64,000 nt of DNA from Flavobacterium enshiense DK69 (GCF_000498495.1 NZ_AVCS01000009.1:310001-374000); one strand, 5' to 3'; positions 54,643 through 63,109 are shown, counted from the first letter of the stretch. Notes: generated by a model not told the origin, from the sequence alone. Made by a program: numbers and translations.

Positions 54643-56028
54643 TTAATTTAATTCGAAGACTTCTTCTTTGCTTGAAAATTCAGGAGCTTTCGTTTTTTGG
54701 TCAACCAAAGCTTCGTCAGTTGGTCTTCCATATTTAATGAAGTCGTAGATAAACATGATAATTCCTGTAGTAAACATTGCGGCACAAAGTAACAATATCA
54801 CAAAGTGAATACTGATTTCGTTTTGTACGGTCATGAATTCCATTTTCATTTTTCTTTCCATGTATACTTGAGCTATCCCGGCTACTCCAAAAGCAGCTGT
54901 CATTCCCAAGATTCCGATGTTAGAGAGCCAGAATGCCGCCGAACCTGTTTTCATCATATAACGTTTGCGGCCAGTCAGGTTTGGCATAGCATAACTTATC
55001 ATAGCCAACACAATCATGGCATAGGCTCCCCAGAAAGCATAGTGTCCGTGTGATGCGGTAACCAGCGTGCCGTGTGTATATAAGTTGGCCTGAGGTAAAG
55101 TATGTGCGAAACCTAGTATACCTGCACCAATGAATGATACAATAGAAGAACCGATTGTCCAGAATAATGCAACTTTGTTAGGATGGCTTTTTTCACCTTT
55201 TCTGTACATGTTGATTGCGAACAGTGCCATTGCTAAGAAAGCTAAAGGTTCTAATGCTGAAAATATACCTCCGACGATCAGCCAGATTTTATTTACACCG
55301 ATGTAATAGTAATGGTGTCCTGTGCCTAAAACCCCTGAAAGGAATGTCAGTCCGATAATTACATACAGCCATTTCTCAATTACTTCACGGTCTACACCTG
55401 TCAATTTGATTAGAAGGAAAGAAAGTATACCTCCCATAATCAATTCCCAAACACCTTCAACCCATAGGTGGACAACCCACCAGCGGAAGAATGAATCCAT
55501 TACCTGGCTGTCAAACCAAATCATACCCGGTAAATATAGTAAAGCGGCGAAAAGCAATCCCATTGACAATACCAGTGCAGTAGTGGTTTTGCGTTTTCCT
55601 GTAAAGAGTGTTCCTAAGATTAGGCCAAGGAAGAGCAATACGTTTACGACGACCAAAAAGTCCAGTTCTCTTGGAATTTCCAAGAATTTACGTCCTTCCC
55701 AATGATTAAAGTGGAATCCCACAATAGCGATAACACCTACCACAGCAAGTGAGACTAGCTGAACTATGGCCAGCTTCGGACTGATTAATTCTCTTTGTGC
55801 TTCTTCGGGGATTATGTAATAGGCTGCACCCATGAATCCAGTCAGCAACCATACAACGAGTAAGTTGGTATGCACCGCTCTTGCTACGTTAAATGGGATG
55901 ATGTCGTGTAAACCTTGTATACCGATTCGGTCAAAGCCCATGATAAAACCATAGACAAGCTGCAATGCGAATAAAAGCATGGCCAATGCAAAGAACCAGT
56001 AGGCGATTTTTTGTGATTTATATTTCAT
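54643..56028 (-). CDS. norB: Nitric oxide reductase large subunit NorB (cNOR type)
   Basis: A 461-residue membrane protein with twelve helices that reduces 2 NO to N2O. All expected residues are present: helix II His53 (ARAVHTN), helix VI HLWVEGVWE with the FeB ligands His187 and Glu191 and the second Glu195, helix VII HH (His238, His239), and helix X with His327 and His329 (ASHGHY). The length is right for the short cNOR form, and norC lies 27 bases upstream. The gene is followed by norQ. Confidence 0.96.
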   Translation of the reverse strand: MKYKSQKIAYWFFALAMLLFALQLVYGFIMGFDRIGIQGLHDIIPFNVARAVHTNLLVVWLLTGFMGAAYYIIPEEAQRELISPKLAIVQLVSLAVVGVIAIVGFHFNHWEGRKFLEIPRELDFLVVVNVLLFLGLILGTLFTGKRKTTTALVLSMGLLFAALLYLPGMIWFDSQVMDSFFRWWVVHLWVEGVWELIMGGILSFLLIKLTGVDREVIEKWLYVIIGLTFLSGVLGTGHHYYYIGVNKIWLIVGGIFSALEPLAFLAMALFAINMYRKGEKSHPNKVALFWTIGSSIVSFIGAGILGFAHTLPQANLYTHGTLVTASHGHYAFWGAYAMIVLAMISYAMPNLTGRKRYMMKTGSAAFWLSNIGILGMTAAFGVAGIAQVYMERKMKMEFMTVQNEISIHFVILLLCAAMFTTGIIMFIYDFIKYGRPTDEALVDQKTKAPEFSSKEEVFELN

Positions 56029-56055
56029 TTTAAAAAAAATTAGAATTGATATTTT

Positions 56056-56490
56056 TTACTGATTAGCCTTAGCTAAAGGCGAAACAACGCGGTCAAAACC
56101 GTTTAAGTCTATATTGCCCACCCATTTGAGATATGCGATCATTGCTTGAGCATCTTTCTCGTTCATGTTGTAGGCAACCATTTTTCTTCCGTTTGGAGCC
56201 CACGGTATTGGTGACGTTAATACTGCTTTTACGTAGCCTTCGCCTCTTCGGTCGATTACTTTTGTCAGTTCCGGAGCATAATATCCACCTTCTCCCATGA
56301 TAGTATGACAACCCATGCAGTTGTTGGTTTCCCAGATTTCTTTTCCTCTTACAACCTGCTTGTCAAGCTTGGTGTAATTTGATTGGTCCTTGTTGGGCAT
56401 AAACGAGTATATGGTCAGACCGATGAAGATGGAGAAGGTGACGACCGTACCGCCTAAAAAGAATGCCCGCGCTTGTGATTTTGAAAGCAT
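56056..56490 (-). CDS. norC: Nitric oxide reductase small subunit NorC
   Basis: A 144-residue membrane-anchored cytochrome c with an N-terminal helix (about residues 9-30) and one haem motif CMGCHTIMGEGGYYAPELT. The axial Met lies in GRKMVAYNM. It passes electrons to NorB and is the first gene of the nor operon. A perfect Crp/Fnr-like site and a -7-like box precede it, and the mRNA leader has a 10-bp hairpin. Confidence 0.95.
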   Translation of the reverse strand: MLSKSQARAFFLGGTVVTFSIFIGLTIYSFMPNKDQSNYTKLDKQVVRGKEIWETNNCMGCHTIMGEGGYYAPELTKVIDRRGEGYVKAVLTSPIPWAPNGRKMVAYNMNEKDAQAMIAYLKWVGNIDLNGFDRVVSPLAKANQ

Positions 56491-56527
56491 AATTTGTGTA
56501 GTTTTTATTTAATATTTTATTTCCTTT

Positions 56528-56553
56528 AATAAAGGATGTTTTTATCCTTTATT
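56528..56553 (-). other. Hairpin in the norC mRNA leader
   Basis: AATAAAGGAT and ATCCTTTATT form a perfect 10-bp stem with a 6-base loop (GTTTTT on the plus strand). The predicted transcription start (just below 56562) puts this at the 5' end of the norC message, where it could stabilise the RNA or act as a regulator. Confidence 0.5.
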
Positions 56554-56590
56554 CTATAGAGCGAAGTTAATGGTTAAAAAATGCTTTGAA

Positions 56591-56606
56591 CATGATAAAT
56601 GTCATG
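56591..56606 (-). promoter_or_regulatory. Crp/Fnr-type site of the nor operon
   Basis: CATGA-TAAATG-TCATG is a palindrome, extended to AACATGA/TCATGTT. The -7-like box TAACTTCG (minus strand, 56562-56569) begins after exactly 21 bases, and TAnnTTCG is also the form seen at the nos promoter. Confidence 0.7.
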
Positions 56607-56930
56607 TTGGAATAAATGTTTTTTTGATTATATTTTTCTTAATGAATAGGGTATCTGAATGGCGATTGAAGTTTTAAAAAAAGACGTTTTTGAAAAAAGA
56701 TTTGCAGGCGGCAAGCATCTTTCAATGAAAGTGCTTTTTAGAAAATGTGATTCAGCAACTGTGTGTCAAAAAATGATGGTTGACTGAAGAGATTGAGGGT
56801 TTGGCTGAGAAAATGCTTTTTAAAACTGATGTTTCGCAGTTAACTGCAACCTACGCGAAGCGACGGTAAATAGCAATCACAAACAAATTCGATATCTAGC
56901 AAAAGTTCCTAACCGCGCGGAAATAATTCC

Positions 56931-57182
56931 TTTCTGTACAGAGTGAATTACTTTCTGCTACGAGCGAATTTATTTTTGTATCTCGTGAATTTATTTCTGT
57001 ACCTCGCTAGTTCGTTTCTGTATCTAGCGAATTTGTTTCTGTATCTAATGACTTTGTTTTCGTTACGAGTGACTTTGTTTCTGTATCTAACGACTTTATT
57101 TCTGCTACGGGCGACTTTATTTTCGTATCTAGCGAGTTTGTTTCTGTATCTAGCGACTCTCTTTCTGCTATGAGTGAATTTG
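56931..57182. repeat. Tandem repeat, 12 exact-length 21-bp units
   Basis: Twelve consecutive units of 21 bases with no insertions or deletions; a typical unit is TTTCTGTATCTAGCGAATTTG. Units vary at several positions (TTTCTGCTACGAGCGAATTTA, TTTTCGTTACGAGTGACTTTG). One or two weaker units lie upstream from 56887. The 21-bp length keeps all three frames open on both strands and produces 7-residue repeats in the apparent ORFs, which are therefore not convincing genes. It lies in the 836-base gap between norC and the porin gene; the rest of that gap (57183-57326) holds nothing recognised. Confidence 0.9.
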
Positions 57183-57326
57183 ACATCTGTCCTAAATGAA
57201 AAGGTTTGCGAACAAAATCCCCACCTCCACAAAGCCAGTGGGTCAATATAAAAGACCACCAAGAGAATCAGCGTCAGCAGTACAAATTCAATTGGCGGTC
57301 TTATCAATAACAGCAATTATGGCGAA

Positions 57327-58607
57327 TTACTGGTTGGGTTGTGGCTGTTTTGCAGAGAAAATACGCGGGTTGATGTTTATCATAAACCAAGCCCAGTTAT
57401 TGTTCGCTACATTATTGCCTCCTTTTAGTATATTCATAGTTGAAGTTCCAAACATTTGGGAGAATCCTCCTGTGGCAGCAATAAACTTGTGCAACTGGTA
57501 ACCTGCCGTAAAGTCGATCTCGGTTCCTAAATAGCTGTCCATTTTTTCACCGTTAGTGTCTATAACCGATGCTGAAGCTGCGAATGCATGTGGCATTAAG
57601 TTAAATTGCCATTTGTCTTTTGCATAGGTAAGTTTTAAATAGGCATCTTGCAAACCCACACTGTTTTTGTGGTTTCCGCCAACGTAGAAGTAGTCCATGT
57701 AACCGTTAAAGGCGTGGTTAGTACCAAATAAAGGGTAGAACGATTTTATGTCTGTACTGGTGTCGTTTTGGTCTTTACCTGAGAAATATTCATAACCGGC
57801 TCCTAATTTAAAGTTACTGTCAAAAGCATATCCCACGAAAGCTCCGGCGTAAAATCCGTTTACTTTGTTGTTGTTTTCTTTACCGGATTGTCCGTAAATT
57901 CCAAGGTTCGCATCCCATGCTTTGTTTTTGAAAGTTAAGTATGTACCAAAAGTTTGTTTGTAATCTGTTTCAAGAGTAGTGGCAGTTTTTTGGTATTCAT
58001 AGCCCGTGTTTAATAACAGCAAGCTTAGACCCACTTTGTCAATATTAGTATGATACCATCCGTATTGAAATGTTTTATAGTTTGTTGTATAAGGAGTTGA
58101 GGGGCGGATTTGGTTCTCTGCATTTGCATTATAGGCTGCCCCTAAATCCAATCGGTGATTGGCAGGATGGTAGCTCACCAATAAGGCATCATGACTTTGT
58201 CCTTGTTGTAGCCAGTCAATTTCACCCATGATACGCTCGTTGTCATAAGCGATTACCTGACGCCCAAAACGTGCACTCCATTTGTCTGTGAAATCATATT
58301 GGCCCCAAGCTTCAAACAATGCAACTCCATTTTTGTCTGCAGTGGCAGTTGTGGGAACATCTCCCCAGGTACGTATGTTTTGTAAAGATACCTTCGTTGA
58401 GAACTGATCCAGTTTGAAATCGAATTTTAAGCGAGTACGCTGAGAGACAAAGGAAGTTGGCAATTCTCCGTTTTTTAGAGGGGCTTTATAACCGTTTCTG
58501 TATTCATAGCGGGGTCTTAACTGAAGATCGGCATTAAATTCTTGAGCATAAGTACCTATGCCTACCATCGCAAAGAACGATAAGCTGATTTTTTTAAAGG
58601 TTTTCAT
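57327..58607 (-). CDS. Outer-membrane porin (alginate-export-like beta-barrel)
   Basis: 426 residues with a signal peptide (about residues 1-21, ending TYAQE). The protein is beta-rich with many alternating aromatic strands and the pattern QLRPRYEYRNGYK at the N-terminus, WGQYDFTDKWSARFGRQVIAYDNERIMG in pieces, and an aromatic C-terminal strand (WAWFMININPRIF, followed by a short tail). This fits the alginate-export/porin family. It is last in the nirK operon, 9 bases after the SCO gene, so it may pass nitrite or another small solute. Confidence 0.75.
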   Translation of the reverse strand: MKTFKKISLSFFAMVGIGTYAQEFNADLQLRPRYEYRNGYKAPLKNGELPTSFVSQRTRLKFDFKLDQFSTKVSLQNIRTWGDVPTTATADKNGVALFEAWGQYDFTDKWSARFGRQVIAYDNERIMGEIDWLQQGQSHDALLVSYHPANHRLDLGAAYNANAENQIRPSTPYTTNYKTFQYGWYHTNIDKVGLSLLLLNTGYEYQKTATTLETDYKQTFGTYLTFKNKAWDANLGIYGQSGKENNNKVNGFYAGAFVGYAFDSNFKLGAGYEYFSGKDQNDTSTDIKSFYPLFGTNHAFNGYMDYFYVGGNHKNSVGLQDAYLKLTYAKDKWQFNLMPHAFAASASVIDTNGEKMDSYLGTEIDFTAGYQLHKFIAATGGFSQMFGTSTMNILKGGNNVANNNWAWFMININPRIFSAKQPQPNQ

Positions 58608-58616
58608 ATAAATTAT

Positions 58617-59210
58617 TTAAGATTTTTGCGCTTCTTCAATAATTTTTTGAACAGTCTCGTCAGCATTTACATTAAGTCCTTCCTGCTGATAGGTTAATTC
58701 GCCGACATTATTGAAAACGCTTATGATATTTGAGTGAGAGAAATCCATAGGGGAGATTTTTTTGTAATTTACAGCCAAAACTGCAGCAAATTCTCTGGTG
58801 TTGTCTTCGGATGAACGAAGGAAAGTCCATTGGTCGCCCTCCATTTGGTTTTCTTTGGCAAATGCTTTTAGACGTTCAGGGGTGTCAACTTTCGGATCGA
58901 TGCTTATCAGTACGAATTCTACATTTTTGGTATCTTTGGGAAGACGGCTTTCGATATTTCTCATATCGGCAACGAGTCTCGGACAAGCTGATTTGCATGA
59001 GGTATAAATCATAACCATCACAAGTACTTTGCCCTTCATGTTTTTCATCTGGATGTCTTTTCCATCCTGATTGGTCCATTTGGAAGGAAGGTGATAGATA
59101 GAAAGGTCGGAGATGCTTTTGGATTTAGGTGCATCACTGGCTTTTTTGTTTGAATCGCAACTCTGAAAAATCATAAGCAGCAATGCTAAGCCTAAAATTA
59201 TCTTTTTCAT
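58617..59210 (-). CDS. SCO/SenC copper-chaperone family lipoprotein
   Basis: 197 residues. A lipobox (LMIFQSC, Cys18) anchors it. The thioredoxin-like fold has the copper motif CKSAC (TSCKSACPRLV) and a later His (DFSHSNIISV), the expected Cu ligands of SCO1/SenC. It probably delivers copper, here to NirK or another copper enzyme. It lies in the nirK operon between the SUMF1-like and porin genes. Confidence 0.9.
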   Translation of the reverse strand: MKKIILGLALLLMIFQSCDSNKKASDAPKSKSISDLSIYHLPSKWTNQDGKDIQMKNMKGKVLVMVMIYTSCKSACPRLVADMRNIESRLPKDTKNVEFVLISIDPKVDTPERLKAFAKENQMEGDQWTFLRSSEDNTREFAAVLAVNYKKISPMDFSHSNIISVFNNVGELTYQQEGLNVNADETVQKIIEEAQKS

Positions 59211-59227
59211 ATAGCTGTTTTTTTTAG

Positions 59228-60010
59228 TTATTTAAAATCTTTGGCACAGCGGAATCCCAGATTTCTTGTAGTGTATTTGGCTTTGAGACTTCCTCTGAAA
59301 GCATAGCGCATAAAAGCTGCATAATTCATGAGGTCGGTGGCGTTTACCGATCCGCTTCCGCAAAAGAGATTTTTATCTGTGTCTTTGTCTTTTCTTGATT
59401 CTCCGGATAAAAAAATGCTGTTGAAATCTGATGTCCATTCCCATACCAGTCCGTGCATATCGTAAACACCCCAATAGTTTTTGAAGGTTTGCCCTACAGG
59501 ATTTGCATAGGTTTTTGATTTTTCATACCAAGAGAGTATGTATTTCGTATATGATTCTTTGGTTCTCGCGTCAGTGCGTTTTTCATCTGCCATGGCAGCA
59601 TATTCCCATTCGTCTAATGTTGGAAGGCGTTTACCTTGACATTCGCAGTATTTTTTGGCAACAAACCAAGAGACATTAGTTACGGGAGCATTGCTCAAGT
59701 TGTTTTTTCCGTAACTGAAGTCGCTTTCCCAATGTGATAAATAGCTTTTGTCGGCAAAGATCCCTTTGATTTTAGCTTTACTGTACTCAGGGTTTTTTTT
59801 GAGAAAATCCTGAAACTGGGCATTGGTTACCGGATAAATGTCTAACTGAAACTCGTTAACGGTTACCGGTTTTTTGTCAACAGTTCCGTAAAGGGGGACA
59901 TAAGCCCCCTTTTTTACCAGAACCATTTTTGAGTTTTGTGCCCAAAGGGATGCCGCAATAAACATTGAAAAAAGCGACATATATATTGTTCGTTTTAACA
60001 TTGCGTGCAT
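59228..60010 (-). CDS. SUMF1/FGE-fold protein, NirV-like
   Basis: 260 residues with a signal peptide (about residues 1-25, ending LWAQN). The formylglycine-generating-enzyme fold is visible: NEFQLDIYPVTNAQFQDFL, CQGKRLPTLDEWEYAAMAD, MHGLVWEWTSDFNS and a C-terminal TRNLGFRCAKD. NirV proteins of this fold sit beside nirK in several denitrifiers, so this is a NirV-like protein by context; their role is not known. The start at 60010 could instead be the ATG 9 bases later (60001). Confidence 0.8.
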   Translation of the reverse strand: MHAMLKRTIYMSLFSMFIAASLWAQNSKMVLVKKGAYVPLYGTVDKKPVTVNEFQLDIYPVTNAQFQDFLKKNPEYSKAKIKGIFADKSYLSHWESDFSYGKNNLSNAPVTNVSWFVAKKYCECQGKRLPTLDEWEYAAMADEKRTDARTKESYTKYILSWYEKSKTYANPVGQTFKNYWGVYDMHGLVWEWTSDFNSIFLSGESRKDKDTDKNLFCGSGSVNATDLMNYAAFMRYAFRGSLKAKYTTRNLGFRCAKDFK

Positions 60011-60030
60011 CTTTTTAAAGTTTTAATTGA

Positions 60031-60417
60031 TTACGATTTTCTTTGAGCTTTAACCATTGCAGGAGTAACTTTCTTTTTGTTGTTACCCCAGTTGCTGTAA
60101 ACGTAAGTCAACACGTCTGCAACTTGTTGATCAGTTAGTGTGCTCTGAGGAGGCATAGCCCCGTTGTATGTTTTTCCATTAACAGTCATCGGTCCGGATG
60201 ATCCTTTAATGATTTGTTTAATTGAACGATTATGATCTTTGTTTAACCAGTCTGATTTTGCTAATGGAGGAAACGCATTGGGAATACCTTGTCCTGCCGC
60301 CTGGTGACAAGCTACACAGTTTGAGTTATAAACAGCTTTTCCTTTGGTGATGTCTTGTGCTGATGCCGAGAAACTGAAGATGGTTCCTAATACGGCGCCT
60401 AATAAATATTTGTTCAT
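60031..60417 (-). CDS. Periplasmic cytochrome c, paralogue of the NirK tail
   Basis: 128 residues with a signal peptide (about residues 1-20) and one haem motif CVACHQ ([18 protein letters not shown]). It is strikingly like the C-terminal cytochrome domain of NirK, sharing [13 protein letters not shown], TVNGxxYN and VLTYVYxxWGNNK. The gene follows nirK by 18 bases, so it looks like a duplication of the fused domain into a free electron carrier, or the reverse. Confidence 0.88.
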   Translation of the reverse strand: MNKYLLGAVLGTIFSFSASAQDITKGKAVYNSNCVACHQAAGQGIPNAFPPLAKSDWLNKDHNRSIKQIIKGSSGPMTVNGKTYNGAMPPQSTLTDQQVADVLTYVYSNWGNNKKKVTPAMVKAQRKS

Positions 60418-60435
60418 GATTGAATGTTTTTATAA

Positions 60436-61911
60436 TTAATGTACATTTTGCTCTCTTTGAGCTTTAACCATCTCTGGTTTTACAACTGTTTTATTGTTGC
60501 CCCAACTGTTGTATACATAAGTCAGTACATTGGCAATTTCTTCATCGGTCAGGTTTTGGCTGGTCATGATATTGTTGTACTTGTTGCCATTTACAGTGAC
60601 TTCACCGCTTAATCCGCTCAATACGGTGTTAATTGCTCGCGTATGGTTCGCATTTAGGAAGTCGGATTTAGCCAGTGGAGGAAATACAGTTGGAATTCCT
60701 TGTCCTTCGGATTGGTGACATGCAAAACATGTTTTTCCGTAAATTTCTTTTCCTGCGGCAATTTGTTGCGGAACAGTAAGGCTAACTTTTGGTTTTTCAG
60801 TTGTTTTTACTTTAGGCATATTTTGGATAGTACCTCCTTCCGGTAAGTAGATGCCTTCCTGAGTAGTTCCAGAGTAAATAGTTTTGTCGCCAGGTCCTTC
60901 AACTTTCAACATGCCTAAGGATCCTTTGTTGAACGTTCTGAAGATAGAGTGGTCAACCAAAATAAGTGTTCCAGGAACGTCAACTTTGAAGTCAACGATT
61001 GCAGAACCGCCGGCAGGGATCAGTGTAGTCTGAACATTTTTGTTGATCATTTCTCCGCCTTCGACATGAACTTTGTCAAAGATTTCTCCAATCACGTGGA
61101 ATGACGATACTAGGTTTGGACCTCCATTACCAACAAATAAACGTACTGTTTCCCCAACTTTGGCTGTAATAGCTTTGTCGCCAACCAAAGATTTTGTACT
61201 TCCATTGAATACCACATAATCAGGTTGTTCTTTGACTGCTTTGTTCATGTCGAAAGGTTGTAAACCTGATTCTCCGTTAGCACCTTTGGTGTAGAAGTCA
61301 CCCTGCATTACATAATACTCCTTGTCAACCGGTGGTAAACCTCCTTCTGGCTCTACCAGGATTAAGCCGTACATACCATTTGCGATGTGCATCCCTACAG
61401 GAGCTGTGGCACAGTGGTAAACGTAAAGTCCCTGGTTGATCACTTTAAAGTTGAAAACTTTTTCGTGGCCAGGTGCAACCAATGATGATGTAGCTCCTCC
61501 GCCTGGGCCCGTAACAGCATGTAAGTCGATGTTGTGCGGTAATTTGTTGTCAGGATGGTTTCTCAAGTGAAACTCTACTTCGTCACCAACTCTTGTTCTG
61601 ATGAAGCTTCCTGGGACAGAACCTCCAAATGTCCAGTAGGTGTATTTTACACCATCGGCCATTTCTCCCTCCATTTCCTTGATCTCCATATTGACAATCA
61701 ATTTTTTGGCAGGTCGGTTTCCAACCGGCTTGGGAACGAAAGGAGGTGCGGTTAGTTCGGCAATCATTTCTCCTTCAACAGGAACTTTTTTGTAGTGGTC
61801 TGCATCATTTTTTGTGAAATTGATTCCAAATGCAGTTAAGCCCACTGAAATCAGGGTGCAGCAAATTGCGGCGACTCCTGTTTTTGTGCGTTTTGTTAAA
61901 TTTGTTATCAT
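60436..61911 (-). CDS. nirK: Copper nitrite reductase NirK with C-terminal cytochrome c domain
   Basis: A 491-residue protein that reduces nitrite to NO in the periplasm. Type 1 copper ligands are His126 (LPHNIDLH), Cys167 and His175 ([12 protein letters not shown]) and Met180; type 2 ligands are His131, His166 and His321 (LVDHSIF), with Asp129 as the catalytic residue. The N-terminus has an export signal or anchor (about residues 12-30). A C-terminal cytochrome c domain (about residues 380-491) has haem motif CFACHQ (Cys395, Cys398, His399), so it is a fused NirK that can take electrons directly. First gene of the operon. Confidence 0.95.
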   Translation of the reverse strand: MITNLTKRTKTGVAAICCTLISVGLTAFGINFTKNDADHYKKVPVEGEMIAELTAPPFVPKPVGNRPAKKLIVNMEIKEMEGEMADGVKYTYWTFGGSVPGSFIRTRVGDEVEFHLRNHPDNKLPHNIDLHAVTGPGGGATSSLVAPGHEKVFNFKVINQGLYVYHCATAPVGMHIANGMYGLILVEPEGGLPPVDKEYYVMQGDFYTKGANGESGLQPFDMNKAVKEQPDYVVFNGSTKSLVGDKAITAKVGETVRLFVGNGGPNLVSSFHVIGEIFDKVHVEGGEMINKNVQTTLIPAGGSAIVDFKVDVPGTLILVDHSIFRTFNKGSLGMLKVEGPGDKTIYSGTTQEGIYLPEGGTIQNMPKVKTTEKPKVSLTVPQQIAAGKEIYGKTCFACHQSEGQGIPTVFPPLAKSDFLNANHTRAINTVLSGLSGEVTVNGNKYNNIMTSQNLTDEEIANVLTYVYNSWGNNKTVVKPEMVKAQREQNVH

Positions 61912-61978
61912 AATAATTTGTGTTTTGAATAAGACTTAAAATCTTGATGTAAACTTAGAGGACAAAAATGTCTTTTAT

Positions 61979-61994
61979 TATGATAAATATCAGG
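61979..61994 (-). promoter_or_regulatory. Crp/Fnr-type site of the nirK operon
   Basis: TATGA-TAAATA-TCAGG: one half is perfect, the other matches TCA. A -7-like TAAGTTTA (minus strand, 61950-61957) begins after 21 bases, matching the arrangement at the nos and nor promoters. Confidence 0.55.
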
Positions 61995-62201
61995 AATATG
62001 AAAAAAAAGTATATTAAATTAAAGCGTGATTTTTTTCGGAACGTTAATACGTAGAGTAATGTTTTTTGCAGACATACAATTGTAGGGAACAAAATTACAA
62101 CTCTAAAAGAAACTTGAAAAAGGATATGTCGTAAGTTTTTGAAAACGATAACGGAACTTAAGAGATTGTAAATAGTGTTTGATGTCTTTGTAGAAAAAAA
62201 G

Positions 62202-62229
62202 AAAACCATCAACTCTCGCTGATGGTTTT
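62202..62229 (-). terminator. Terminator after the J-domain/KTSC gene
   Basis: A 10-bp perfect stem (AAAACCATCA / TGATGGTTTT) with an 8-base loop and a T-rich end on the minus strand, 22 bases past the stop codon. Confidence 0.85.
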
Positions 62230-62250
62230 GTTTCATATATATAGGTAGGC

Positions 62251-62703
62251 TTATTCAGCGGCTACCAGCTTGCTTGCACTTCGGTAAGTGAATTCATTAA
62301 AGATGTGTCGTTTTGCAAAACGATTTGGTGATTCCGCATTGATCATTTTGATATAGGTGTTTTTTGGAACGCCAAAATATTCAAACTGATTGCCATCCAG
62401 GAAGCTGATGTACAAAACACCGTTGTCCATGTAGAACTCCAATATATTGGATGTAGTGGTGGTTTTGATGTATTCGTCCTTATCTTTTTCAAGTGTTTCA
62501 GGTGCAATACTTACTAAAAAGTGATAAGCTTCAATTACTTGTTTGCTTCTTTCTTCCGCCTCTAAACGTTCAACAGGATCAGCAATAGTATCGGGATGGT
62601 CTTCCTTCATGCTTTTTCTGTAAATTGTTTTCAATTCTTTTAATGTTGCTGTTTTAGTAACATCTAATAATTTTCGGTACTCGGCAATTTTTTTTGTGTT
62701 CAT
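62251..62703 (-). CDS. J-domain-like protein with KTSC domain
   Basis: 150 residues. The N-terminal 65 residues form a J-like helical domain with the HPD motif (KEDHPDT, near residue 37), the mark of Hsp70 cochaperones. The last 60 residues match the KTSC domain (YISFLDGNQFEYFGVPKNTY). The combination is found in Bacteroidota; its role is not known. It is a single-gene unit with its own terminator. Confidence 0.78.
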   Translation of the reverse strand: MNTKKIAEYRKLLDVTKTATLKELKTIYRKSMKEDHPDTIADPVERLEAEERSKQVIEAYHFLVSIAPETLEKDKDEYIKTTTTSNILEFYMDNGVLYISFLDGNQFEYFGVPKNTYIKMINAESPNRFAKRHIFNEFTYRSASKLVAAE

Positions 62704-62831
62704 GAGTAAAAAATAAAAGCGATTCTTTAGCGAAACGTTTTGATTAACAGTATGATAAATCTTAAAACATAAGAAATAAGCAACTTCAGTTTATTTAAAA
62801 AAAAAGAGAACCAAAATGATTCTCTTCTTAG

Positions 62832-62904
62832 TAGCGGGAACAGGACTCGAACCTGTGACCTTCGGGTTATGAGCCCGACGAGCTGCCTACTGCTCTATCC
62901 CGCG
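62832..62904 (-). tRNA. tRNA-fMet (CAT), first copy
   Basis: A 73-base cloverleaf on the minus strand beginning CGCGGGATAGAGCAG, with anticodon CAT (62869-62871), three G-C pairs in the anticodon stem (GGG/CCC) and TTCGAGT in the T loop. Bases 1 and 72 are mismatched (C and T), a trait of initiator tRNAs. CCA is not encoded. Confidence 0.93.
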
Positions 62905-62936
62905 ATGTACGGTTTGTATTCTCAATATTTTCTTAG

Positions 62937-63009
62937 TAGCGGGAACAGGACTCGAACCTGTGACCTTCGGGTTATGAGCCCGACGAGCTGCCTACTGCTC
63001 TATCCCGCG
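62937..63009 (-). tRNA. tRNA-fMet (CAT), second copy
   Basis: Appears identical to the first copy, 32 bases away, with the same anticodon CAT and initiator features (C-T mismatch at bases 1 and 72, GGG/CCC stem). Two tandem copies presumably raise the supply of initiator tRNA. Confidence 0.93.
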
Positions 63010-63101
63010 TTATTTCGAGTGCAAAGATACGGTGAAATTTGACACGTACAACAAAAAGATAAAAAAATTTTAAAATTTCTACTATATCACATGTTATGAC
63101 T

Positions 63102-63109
63102 ACCTTTGT
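63102..63109 (+). promoter_or_regulatory. -7 box of era
   Basis: TACCTTTG matches TAnnTTTG exactly and ends 17 bases before the era start codon. A clear -33 element was not seen. Confidence 0.6.

Noticed and set aside
56948-57316. Open frames of 60-122 codons over the tandem repeat on both strands
   Set aside because: They exist because a 21-bp repeat keeps every frame open; the products are simple 7-residue repeats in all frames and have no start or context that favours one.
61955-62236. A 93-codon frame upstream of nirK
   Set aside because: It covers the nirK promoter region and the terminator of the next gene, and its Phe/Ile/Leu-rich sequence looks like chance.
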